From Pestalotiopsis fici W106-1 (lineage: Eukaryota > Ascomycota > Sordariomycetes > Amphisphaeriales > Sporocadaceae), in contig NW_006917091.1 in the NCBI RefSeq assembly GCF_000516985.1, positions 3,183,022-3,247,021 on the forward strand: a stretch of 64,000 nt of DNA, written 5' to 3'. The notes beneath the pieces were generated by a model, which made no database searches, was not told the DNA's origin, and saw only the letters and a list, made by a program, of their open reading frames with translations. Both the position numbers and the translations under genes were made by a program. Below are positions 8,368 to 19,913 of the stretch, piece by piece (the first letter of the stretch is position 1; each line of letters opens with the position of its first letter).

Positions 8368-11300
8368 CTACGCTCCTCCTCTCAACTTTTTCCACCAACT
8401 GCTCCGAGGAGTAGTATCCATAAAGACATTGTCACGTGGTTTTTCACCACTCCCATCGGAACCTCCACGACGACGATCACGCTCCTCGCGACGCGCCCGA
8501 CGACGTCTCTGATCATCATCCATTTCGGCACTGCCGTCTTCATACTTGGAACGGCGACGAGCCCGACGGGTAGCGCGACGAGCATCGTCATCGTCGGTCG
8601 GTGTCGGAGCATCAGTACCGGGATCATTCTCGGGAGGCGGACCGGCATCGGAATGCTCCTTGACCCAGGATGAAGTGCCAGAGTGCGGCCAAGCCGGGCG
8701 CGTCTTGCTGTCCTTGGGCTTTGGTGTGTAGACATATTCGTCCGGAGGTGTACCGCGACGACGACTTTCCCTTTCTTCCTCAACGGCGCGAGCAGCGCGA
8801 CGTGCCTCGCGGCGTCTACGGCGGGCCTCTTCTTCTTCAGTGTCACCACCCTGGCGAGACCTGTATCGGTCATCTCTGCCAGAACGCCGCGGCTCAGCAT
8901 CTGCGTCCTCGGCGGCAGCGGCGGCGGCAGCCTCCTTGCGAAGACGGCGACGTTCTGCACGCTCAGAGTCCCTTGCTGCATCAGCCTCTGCAGCAAGACG
9001 CTCATCATCCGCCTTGCGTGCGGCACGTCTCTCAGCTCGCCTAGCTTCCCGCTCCGTCTCTCGGCGAGCCTCGTCTGCCTCTTCTTGACGCTTACGGCGC
9101 TCTCGGCGGGCTTCTTCCTTGGCGATGCGAGCTTCTTCAGCTTGTTTCTCTTCGGCACGCCTGGCCCGTCGAGCAGCACGGCGAGCTTCAGCTTCGGGAT
9201 CGACTCCACCCTCGACATCACTTTCCCGCGCGGTCCGCCTGGCTCTCTTGTCAGGCCGACCACCTTCATCGTCCGTCGTCTGATAGGTACCGCGACGACG
9301 AGGCTCGGGGCGGAGCTCGGAACGCGGAGTACTCGACATGAGACCTCCAAAGAGACCAGAGATGCCCTTCTTGGCACTCGAGTTGGAGCGCTTGAGCGGC
9401 GTCGCATCTGGTGGACCTTCAGCTTCAACCATGACAATGTCGTCGTCGGCTGCTCTTGATCTAGACTTTTTGTGTGATGATCTCCTCTCTGGAGCGGGAG
9501 CCGCATCAGCTGGATCGACCATGACGATATCGTCATCCTCTGCAGCGTGGCGTGATTTGCTCTTGCGGCTAATCTTGTCGAAACCTAGAATCTTGGCGGC
9601 CTTGGAAGGGACCTCTTCTGCAGGTGGAGACATGAGACCACCCGACATGTCTGCCGAGGGACGACGGGAGTTGGACTTGCTGGGACGTCTCTCACGAGTA
9701 GACTTTGATCGCGATACTGGCGGTGTGCTTTGGAATACGCTGGGCACACGCGATTGGACCAAGTTTGAGGATGCTCTTTCGTGACCCCTGGGCCGCTCTG
9801 TCTTGTCCGAAGTAGATCCCTTTGACGAAGTCTTTTCTTCACGCTCCTTTCTCTCCGATCTCGAACGCTTGTCCTCTGACCTGACCTTGGAAGACTTGGG
9901 TTCCTCCTTCTTGGGTGTGGCGGACCACATACCCCAGGACGAGCCACCATCACGGTTGATCTTGGCGCGCTCCTTCTTGGCGGATCGGATAGGTTCAGGA
10001 GGAGGAATGGGAACTTCGGGTACCGCTGGTGGCGGCGGAGGTACTTCTAGTGGCACGTCTCGCGACTTTTTGCTCTTTTTGCTCTTCTTTGGAGACGACA
10101 TGTCGACAACTTCGATTATCTCGTCCTCGTCATCGAGAGGAAAGCTGCCAGGTATTCCGTTTCTCTTGTGAGAAAAGTAATCGTCGTGGAGGGGCTCTGG
10201 TGGCGGAGGCGGAGGTGGTGGCAAGGCGTCAATGAGATCGCCGTCGTCGGGGACAACCTCGAAAGCCTTGAGCTTGTCGGCGATTTTACTGCTCTTCTTA
10301 CTCTTTTTCGACGACACGTCAGCTTTGGGAGACGGTAGCGCGTCGAGTGTGGCATCTTCCAGAATCTTGCTTGACTCAGCATCTTTAATCTCGGATCCTA
10401 CCGAACAATAGTGGTTAGCTTTGGTAAATCTGGGGTATGCAGGCTGCAAAGCACCATGCACGGTTGGGGCATGGCGTGGCCACCCTGGGGGGCAACGAAC
10501 CTTTCTTCTTTGAGGAGCCCCACAGGTAAAAGGTGTCGGGCTTATCCTTGGGGGGAGTCGGAGATAAGAGCTCATCGATTTGGGCAGGATCCAGTTCGAT
10601 GCCATCAAGATCCAAAAGATCATCGTCCTTGTCCTTGGGTGGTGGGCTTTCCTTTGCAGACTTGGACTTGGATGACTTTTTGTCCTCCTTGGAACTCTTC
10701 TTGGACTTTTTCTTTGAAGACGCCATCTCTTCGGCCTCCAAGCGCATACGTTCAGCCTGTTCTTCGGCTTCGCGAATGGCTTGTTCTTCGGCTTCGCGTA
10801 TCGCTTGTTCTTCCGCTTCACGAGCAGCTTGCTCTTCAGCCTCCTTGGCCTCTTGTGCTGCGAGCGCCTCGGCCTCCTCGGCCTCCTGAGTGGCCTTGGC
10901 TTCATTGCGGGCATTGGCCTTTTCAGTCAGACGATTGAACTTTTCTTGGTCCTTCTTGGGAAGTTTTCGCTTGGCCATTTTCGCAGTCAGTGCAGCAAGC
11001 TCTTCTTCCTCCTGAGCAATCTCGGCGGCTTCAGCTTCAAGGCGGTCACGCTCAGCTTGCTCCTCGGCTTCCTTGGCGGCAAGTTCGTCGGCGATGCGTT
11101 GAGCCTCTTCTTCAGCCTCACGAGCGGCTTGCTCTTCGGCCTCGCGCTGAGCCTTCTCTTCGGCCTCCTTGGCTTCCTGCTTGGCCCGCTCCTTTTCGGC
11201 CTTTTTCTTTTCCTTTTCAAGCTTCTCCAGTTCCTTCTTGCTCAGTTTGGGCTCCTTTTCCTTACTCTTCTTTTCGTCCTTGTCCTTGGACTTGGACTTT

Positions 11301-14300
11301 TTGGAGCTAGGTGCCTCGTCCCAGATATTTGTCTCGGGCTCTGGTTCCGGGGCAGGGTCGTCCAATGGAGGGGTGGGAGCTGGGATGAACGCATCATCGG
11401 CCGGGGGTTCTTCGACACTTGCGTCCGAGTTCTTCTTCTTCTTCTTGTCCTTCTTACTAGTGCCAAAAGTTGCCCAGAAATCGTCAGTACCAGCATCGGG
11501 TGCTTCCGGGGCGGTCGGCGGTGGTTCTGGTACCGGCTCGAGCTCTTTTTCAAGCTCCACAAGAGGATCTGCGGTCTTGCCCTTCTTCTTTGTGGTTTTC
11601 TTGGTCGCTCCCCAGAAGCTCCAGGCGGTGTCGTCGGTAGCAGGAACTTCCTCCTTGACAATTGGTTCTGGCTCAAACTCCAGTATGGGTTCCGGTTCCG
11701 GCTCTGGTACGGGTTCTGGTTCCGGCTCCTTTGCCGGCTCATCGTCCCAGATGCTGGCCTTTTTCTTTTTCTTCTTGTCCTTTTTAGAAGTGCCCCATAT
11801 ATCAACTTCAGGTTCTGGCTCGGGAGCAGGCGGCGGCGGCGGCGGTTCAGGTTCAGCATCTTTGCCCTTCTTCTTCTTCTTATCCTTCTTGGTGCCAAAG
11901 GTTGCCCAGAAATCATCATCTTCCTTCTTCTCCTCGACAGGTTCCCTAAGAATTATTAGCAAGTTTTCCAATCCGAGTAGAAAATCATGACATACGGCGG
12001 TGCCTCCATGACTGGTTCTGGTTCCGGCTCTGGTTCTTCAACCCCCTTCTTCTTCTTTTTCTTGTCCTTCTTGCTGGTACTAAAGCCCCAGAGATCATCT
12101 TCCTCCTTCTTCTCCTCCACAACAGGCTCTGGTTCCGGCTCGGGTTCAGGTTCCGGCTCCGGTTCCTTGACTGGCTCCTCTTCCATCACACCCTTCTTCT
12201 TCTTTTTCTTGTCCTTTTTCGAGCTGCCAAGCGTGGCCCAGATATCAACCTCGGCTGGCTTTTCCTCCTCCTTGACCGGCTCGGGCTCTGGTTCGGGTTC
12301 CTTGACAGGCTCAAAGTCATCCAAAATACCCTTCTTTTTCTTTTTCTTGTCCTTTTTGGAAATGCCAAATGACCAGATATCGTCTTCAGCAGGTTTCTCG
12401 GGCTCAGGCTCGGGTTCTGGTTCAGGCTCAGGAGGAGGTGGTGGTGTGGGTTCTCGAGGAGGTTCCTCTTCAACGGCATTCTTCTTCTTTTTCTTCTTGT
12501 CCTTTTTGCTTGTACTGAAACCCCACAGATCGTCCTCCTCTTTCTTCTCAGGCTCAGGCTCTGGTTCAGGCTCTGGTGGAGGTGTTGGAGCTTTGGGAGG
12601 CTCTTCGACAATGGCGTTCTTGCCCTTTTTCTTCTTCTTGTCTTTCTTGGAGGTGAAACCCCAAATGTCGTCTTCCTCCTTCTTTTCTGGCTCCGGTTCA
12701 GGAGCTGTTTCAACAATTGGCTCAGGTTCAGGCTTGTCAAGTTAGTATCGATAATAGTATAGTTAAAGACGGAATTGCAAAAACTCACCTCGGGCTCTTT
12801 GAACTCCTCTACTGGTTCAGGTTCAGGATCAGCATTCTTGCCCTTTTTCTTTTTCTTGTCCTTCTTGGTGCCAAACGTTGCCCAGAAATCGTCGTCATCC
12901 TTCTTTTCGGGTTCTGGTTCTGGGGCCGGCTCCTCCACCACAGGATCTGGAGCTGGTGGTTCGGGGTCATCAAAGACACCCTTTTTCTTCTTCTTCTTGT
13001 CCTTTTTCGAAAGACCCCATGAAGCCCAATCATCCTCTTCCTTCTTCTCCTCGGGTTCAGGGGCAGGTGGATCAGGGACAACTGGCGGGTCCGGTTCTTT
13101 TACTTCCTCAATCACATTCTTGCCTAAATAGTTTGGTTAGGTCAGCTTTTGAACATTATGTGGCAAATCATGTCTGTACACAATCACGAGCTCTGACGGC
13201 ATACCTTTCTTGCCCTTCTTCTTGGTAGAGATGGTGCCCCAAAAGTCCTCTTCGACAGGCTTCTCCTCTTCCTTGGGCGGCTCCTCCTTGGGTGGTTCTG
13301 CCTCCTCTACGTCATCAGCCCACGAAAAGGTGGCCTTCTTCTTCTTCTTGTCCTTTTTGGATCCGCCAGTAAACCAGTCGTCCTCGGGGGGTGGCGCTTC
13401 AGCGGGCGGGTCAGGTACTGCCGGAGGATCAGGTTCCTTGATCTCTTCCACGGCATTCTTTCCCTTCTTGCCCTTCTTCTTGGTCGTCGTACCCCAGCCG
13501 CCGCCCCAGAGATCGTCTTCTGCAGCTTTTGTTGACTCGAGATCCTGGCTTGCCGCCAAAGGGTCCTCCACCTTGGTCTCTTCAGGTTCAGGGTCCCAAA
13601 TGCTGTTTTTCTTCTTCTTCTTGTCCTTTTTGCTGTTGCCGAAAGAGAAGCCAAAGTCGTCATCCTTCTTTTCCTCTTCTACAGGTGCCGGTTCCTCGGT
13701 CTTCTCCTCCTCTTCATCAAAAGCACCAAAGCTGAACGTTGCTTTGCCCTTCTTCTTGGGTTTGGGTCGATTTATACTCCAAGGGTTGTCGTCTACCTCT
13801 TCCTTTTTCTCTTCCTCCTTGCCCTTGTCTGCATCCTTGGTGTTGGACCAATCCCATGTTGAACCGGTATTCCAACTAGTCCCCCATGTTCCAAAGGAAC
13901 TGGTTTTGGTTTCCGGCGCGTCACCTCCAAAATTCAAGTCTAGAGCGGGCGCCGTGTCGTCTAGTTTGATCTCGTCGAATGCTTCAGTCTTGGTCTCGGC
14001 AACCTCCTCCTCAGCAGCGGCACCCTTCTTGCCCTTTTTCTTCTTCTTGCCTACGGTAGCAAAGCTGCCCCATTCATCGTCGGGGTTGGCGTCTCCTCCC
14101 TCGTCCTTCTTGTCGTCCCCGTTGCCATCGCCAGCTCCGGATGCATCACCTCCGGCATTTCCAGAGTCGCCTCCGTTTTGATCGCCTCCATTGCCATTAC
14201 CCTCATCGGCCGGGGGTTCGTCCTTCTTTTCGGGCTCGTCCCAGTTGAAAGCTGCTTGCTGCTTCTTCTTTTTCTTGGCGCACTCGTAGAACCCCTCCTC

Positions 14301-14327
14301 GGTGGAGAAATCAATCAGGTAATCCAT
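8368..14327 (-). CDS. giant Lys/Trp/acidic repeat protein, disordered, 1,889 aa
   Basis: Five exons join in phase: 14327-13205, 13123-12790 (through 12789), 12732-11996, 11945-10501 and 10397-8368. The introns are 50-103 nt with GT/AG ends and CTRAC branch sites. The start is MDYLIDFSTEEGF. About 18 modules follow, each an acidic/Pro-Glu stretch, then (D/E)D-x-W with Phe or Trp, then KKDKKKKK or KKKGKKG. Next is a coiled-coil-like Ala/Glu/Gln segment (around residues 880-1010), then a Ser/Lys/Arg-rich disordered half with repeated DDDIVMV and an Arg/Glu-rich helix. The end is SSWWKKLRGGA. No enzyme domain is visible. Its highly charged, disordered make-up recalls fungal septal-pore or scaffold proteins, but that is only a resemblance. 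Modules vary from copy to copy, so the array is under selection for pattern more than for exact sequence. Confidence 0.85.
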
Positions 14328-17300
14328 GGTCGGATCATTGATAATCGAGTCCCTACGACGTTCCCGCCGGATTTGGGGGTTCTGTGGTGTTGGCGCAGCG
14401 GTATCTCGAGGTAGAGGTCGTTGATGAGCATGTTCGCCAGTCCGGGCGGGGTCAGCCGTCTCTTGACTTGACTCGGGGTGTTCGCATTGCGCTAGCAGTT
14501 GTCGCGAATGTTTAGGTGTAGCGTTTGGAATAATCAATGGCGTAGAGATTGCATAGTGGTGGAACATGGGTGAGGGGTCGCAATGGTTATCCTGCTTCCG
14601 ATGGCCTCCGTTAGTCTTGTCACAAGGTTTTCAATCGCGAAAGCAACGCAAGGCTTTTTTCCTTCCGTGGCAAAAGCATTCCCTTTTGGACAACAGTCCC
14701 TGGCGCCATCCAACCCAGCTCGCTTGCAGCCAAAGGTAAAAATGAGGGTCGTAAATGCTCGCACAGTGGTACAGTTGTCCAGGACAGCAGCAAGCTCGAC
14801 ATCAACCACTCGGTTTGACAAGAAGGAGGTTGTTTGAAATAAAGGCCTGCATACCAATTTCCGTAACGAACACCATACTCTTGCAATGTTGCTCAATTGT
14901 GTCTTCAAATCCAGCTCATCCCAAAGAGTTGTGGTGCTCAAAGGTTGGGTCGTTGGCCAGCCATGTTCGACCCTCGCCCAGCTCTCAGAGCATACCACCA
15001 CCGCGGCCGCGGCCATTCTGGGAAACGACGCTCGACTGAATGCGACCAGGTGGTGAAAGAATCATGGACGCTACAAGTCTTCGACAAGATGTAGAAGACG
15101 GTAGCCAGGGACTTGGAGGACCAAATGATCAAAAGTCGACAGCGCAGCCCTGTAGCGCTGGTATAGTCGTCAAGGTGGGAATGCGGTTTGCGGCGCAAGT
15201 ATATCGTCGCAAGTATATCAGACGGGACGACCTTGAAATCGCATGGGATAGGCGTAGTGGATATGTCTCTACTCTGTAGATGATTGCAACTATTTGCGCC
15301 GATTAGCCACGCCTCTGTACTTTACCTCGTTTTCTTCTGTTGAGCGCTGCTCGATTGCGGCCGATCAAGGTGCCGACGATGAATGCTGGGGTTGGGGTAT
15401 CGTTTTGCGTGGGCAGCTGTTGTGCGTGCGACCAAGCAGCATTAGATGAGATCGCAGCAAGTCGGTAGTAGAATTATCATGTGAGTACAAAGGACAACGA
15501 CAAACAAGGTCCCTGACTCCTCGAATCGTCAGAAACTCCAATGAAAGAAGAACAAAAAAAGTCTCTCCCCTCCTGTACGACAGGGCATAGATACAAAACA
15601 AAAAATGTACCCAGGTATGTGGCAGAAAATGGATCTATTGGTCTTATGTATGGGCACTTTGTTCTTTTTGCTGCAGGGTCGGTCATGCACGATGACTATT
15701 AGGCTTTTGGGCGAATGGCAGGCCTTGTAACGAACAAGACGGGAACGAAATACATGCGGACGCTTGTCTCGTCCTCGGGGCCAGACAATAATCAAAAGGG
15801 TGTGAACGGATGGATAGAGAGAGGCCCTTGGATTTGCGTTAGACGGTACAACGAACAAAACTGAATATTCATGTGGCGGAGGAGGGGCGGGAGCAGCAGT
15901 AGTTGGCAGCAGCAGCGACAGCAACAGCAGCAGTTACAGTGATCCACGGGATATTCACAAAATTCGATTGGCGGGCAACATGGACCTGGCGCGGGAAATG
16001 GATATTTCACACCTCCAGGAATACCCTCCGTCCCACCCAGATTTGCCCCGTTGGGCAAGTACCTCCTCCTTCACAGATTGGGACGGTTGCGACGTCCGAC
16101 AGCCCCACCACACAACTCAAGATGGAGGTGAACAACCATTTGCAAAGCACTCTCTTCCTCCCTGTTTAGAAAACCCTCCAGGACACCAACATGATCAGAC
16201 TACCTAGTACCACGAGGCCCAAAGTAGGCCACCCTCTTTTTTTGTTCATGCTTTTCTGGACCCCAAGTAGCACGAGACGAGATATTTTCAACTTGTTCAC
16301 CTATCGGATTACCTGCCTATGCTACAGACCTCTTTACCATTCTCAGCCCCCCATAATACCGCCTTTCTGGACACTGAAAATCAGATCGTCCACCAAAAGC
16401 GATCTTGTGGGCCGGGACCGGTAAACAGACTCGGGCTTCTTTTTTCTTTGCTATGGTCAGGGCGAGACTAGCGCTAGATGGGGCAACCGCCAGGCACGTC
16501 ACAAGCCAAAGAACCGGGATTCGCGAGAGGAAAAAATACCAACCCCCAATGGGGCCAGTATCATTTCTGGGCCCTAGCTGTCAAAAAGAGCCCTGGAGAT
16601 TACTCCCCCCAACCTCTTTTCCCTTTGATCCTCTGATACTGTCTGTGACACTTTACGCGATGGAGATTCTGCCCCTCCCTGGAAAACGTTGGACCCCTCC
16701 CTCCTCCCCAAGGGCCAGATTGACATTCGTGCGCGTTCTCATTAACCATCCCTGTCTCTATACCGGGCACGGGCGAGGACGGGTCATGGCTATATTATTG
16801 GAAAACCAAGAGAGACATGTCATCTCTTTCTGCTAATCACCTCCCTATGTGGCAACTATCTTTCCGCAAATAATGGCCCGGGACAAGACAAGGCAGGTGT
16901 GATTTGTTCCATGTCGCGTGCAAATGGGAAAAATGCGCGTCGTTCTTGTGCCTTGCTTCCCTATTCCGTACATGGAGGGCGGCTCAAATCTTCAAGGTAA
17001 TCTTGATTGATATTCATCTGCAACACCGCTACCTCTGTACGACGATAAATGCATGTATGTAGCGATACCTGATGACTGGGCATTGATGCGCTTGCTAGTA
17101 TTTGCAAGTGCTTCCCTGCTCCAAACGTTGGCAGTCTTCCACGTCGTCGGGTCCCCATCGCGAGGTGGATCGACTAGATGCAACAGCTGCATCTCGTTGG
17201 GTCACTCGTGTGCTGTTCGTTGGATTTCGTGACAGCAGGCAGAGGAGCGCGTTGCAGTAGCTTGCAACAGGTCACGCTCCCACTGAAATCTAGAAGGCCT

Positions 17301-19913
17301 TTTTACGCATTCTTTTGTACCCTGACCATACTGCGGGCGGGATCGTCTTTCGCTTATTAGTATTGGCATGCACATTGGCAACGTAAAAAAAAGCCGCTCC
17401 AATGTCGGGTTACCACGGCCGCCCGGCAGCTAATGTGTCTATAGAGACACTCCCAATCCACAGCACCTTACTCGTCCTTTCAATGCCCTTGTCTCAGCTC
17501 TACCCTTACATAGGTGTACGTAGCAGCGACCTGCAACGCCTCCACGGGAACTACCAGTCGTAAGGCAGATCTGCCAGGTGCGCTAGCCTTGGACGTTTGA
17601 CCGAATGAGGCATCGCGAATGCTTCACCGCTTGATCAACCTGCGGCAAGAAACTGGAAAACAAAAGACCAGAAGAGAGAGATCCAGCAATAGGTGGACGC
17701 GTCCAAGTGTTGAAAGTCGGGAAGAATTTTCCTAGCCGCTGCATTCGCTTCGGTCAAACACACGTATTTCGTGTCGTCCTCGTTTACAATGAAAGGACAT
17801 TTCTATAGCGATAATTGGACTATACACAAACCGGGCACATAACACATACAGCATTGACGCATGGATTATTACTACCACTCCGCGTGGGGCTGTCATCCCA
17901 GGACCGGCCATGCCTGTCGATATTTCCGGTTCATCAGATGTTTGTCCAGCGGTCAAACCTAAAAGTGGAAACGCGGAACCTGTTCGTCATGAAACCGTCC
18001 TTTGTGCATGTCGTGGCACTCTCGATGTTGATTGTATGCAGGTCATGAACCAGCATTACACAATAGGTACGGCTCGGCGATGCTCATGGTCAGTCATGTT
18101 GGGCAAAAGATGGAATCATGAAAGCATGAAATTCTCGTAGGTCATGCTAGAAACCAAGATATTCTCAACAGTAGTTGATCATTATTGGACCTGGAAAGAT
18201 ATCAACCGTATTTTGTATCTTGGGTCCGGGTGTCTCGGAGCATTGCTCTTGACTCGCTCTACCCCAAAATGATGATTCTGATTTTCGGATGCATCTTGTT
18301 CTGTCTTTTGTGCCTGGAAGCGGCGTGGTTCTATAGGGATGAACATGAAATCTATCCACAAATCATGACGTGCGTCACGAGATTCGTCAATCGAGATAAA
18401 ATCGACCAAACAGATTTCATTGATATTCCATGACTAACAGGACGCATAACTCGAAAGGAAAAGAAATGGGGGGACAATCAGGTAAATAATATTCAAGTAA
18501 TAGGCTTCAGTCATTGGGCATATCTTTTTGGAGTCACAGTTGGACATTATACTGCTCTCCGCAAATCGCAAGAACACACAACCCAAACCCACTCACTCAC
18601 TTTGCTCAACTGATTTTCCCATCGTGAGACGGGGGTTGGGTCCCTAAGCCCCATCTTGATTGCCCACCCCGATTCTCGGCTAACGATTGCGGGATCTACC
18701 CGCTAAAACATGGGACTGTTGGTAACGAGCTAAGAAGCAGAACCCCTCCTTCAAGTCTCAATACGAGAGGATAGCAAAAATTCTATAGTCGTGAACCATG
18801 ATATTCTATAGTCTTCGACGAGGTCCCCTCTTTCACCGCAAATCTGCCCAAAGCCGAGGGGCTTCTGGTCACGTGGAAATAATCCATATGCCCAAACATG
18901 GATTTTCTTCAATGTGACTCGTAGAATTGACTTTGGCGGGACCTGCTTTAGTGGCCTTGTAGCTTTGCCCCAAGAAACGCCAGAAGGACAATAGATTTTA
19001 CGACATGACGGCGTGTCCGCGGGTGTGCCCGATGCCGTGATGAAAAAGACCGTCAAAAAATTATGAAAAGTTAAATCACTAGAATGAGTCATGAGGGGCC
19101 TATGATGTAGAGGAAGAGAGGATGAACCTTCTTGTTCCAGTTAAAGTGGCAGCATCCAGGGAAACGGTCTCTACTACTAAAGGCAGCATGTTTAGATGTA
19201 GATTTGGAGCTTCTACTGTCTATATTGTCATGATGCTGCTCGCTCAAGAGGCAAGTGACCAAGGTTGGCTTTCACTGTGTATTTGAGCCAATGGCTTCCA
19301 AAGGATAGGATCTTTCTCCATGTTACCAGCAGGTATCCGGAGCATAGTCTAAAAGACACTCATCAATCGGACCCGTCGAGAGCTCCATGTTGTCTCTGTA
19401 AGTTCATTGAACTGAAAGGGAAAAGCAAAAGAGCTTGTGAACGGGACTGAAGTGGTCTATGGGACAGGCCGCGAACGAAATACTGTCTTGAGCTCAGAAA
19501 GGGCAGCTCAATGTAAAGTGGTACCACTATGCAGAACAAATATTCAAGTCGTCTATGAACTAGCCGCCGAATGGTGTTGACATATCAAACGAATACTCGA
19601 AAAGTACCAGGTTTGGGCTGGAGTCGACTCAGTTCCGATTCGTCTTCATCCGAGTACACGAAAAGTATGACATCTCGTACCAGTCTTGGCTTCACGGTTG
19701 CAATGTGTTGGTCATGAAATAATATTGGTTGGTAAAAAGCATATCAAAACTCCAAAATGGTATCTAAGATGCCGGGTCTAAGAAAGGTCTCAATCATGTC
19801 GTGGCAACGTCATCAGCCCCTTGTATATATCCCAGGTTTCCTCCCGCAATGTCCATAATAGCACATCATTGTAAAGCATGCCCAAAAGCTAGAGCACTTG
19901 GGATAGCAGGTGA
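14328..19913. other. 5.6 kb stretch without a confident gene
   Basis: Lies between the start of the large repeat gene and the 3' end of CRZ1. It holds short frames in all phases. The longest (16405-16836 plus, 143 codons; 14534-15016 minus, 160 codons) lack domains. The first few hundred bases must hold the promoter and leader of the repeat gene. A CAG-rich tract sits at 15892-15939 and a 12-bp direct repeat (CGCAAGTATATC) at about 15194-15219. No tRNA or rRNA was seen. Confidence 0.5.
15892..15939. repeat. CAG-rich simple repeat
   Basis: Interrupted CAG/ACAG run within the gene-free stretch, not in a credible reading frame. Confidence 0.85.

Noticed and set aside
7619..8398. 259-codon minus-strand frame
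   Set aside because: Overlaps the 3' end of the large repeat gene in another frame, has no domain and has random-looking composition.
10781..11959. 392-codon plus-strand frame rich in Leu/Phe, resembling a membrane protein
   Set aside because: Antisense to the Lys/Glu-rich repeat gene. The complements of AAG and GAG runs read as Leu/Phe-rich sequence, so the hydrophobicity is an artefact.
11987..12745. 252-codon plus-strand Ser/Gly/Phe-rich frame
   Set aside because: Another antisense shadow of the Pro-Glu/Lys repeats.
16405..16836. 143-codon plus-strand frame in the gene-free stretch
   Set aside because: No domain, Pro/Arg/Trp composition typical of chance frames, and no splice or start support.
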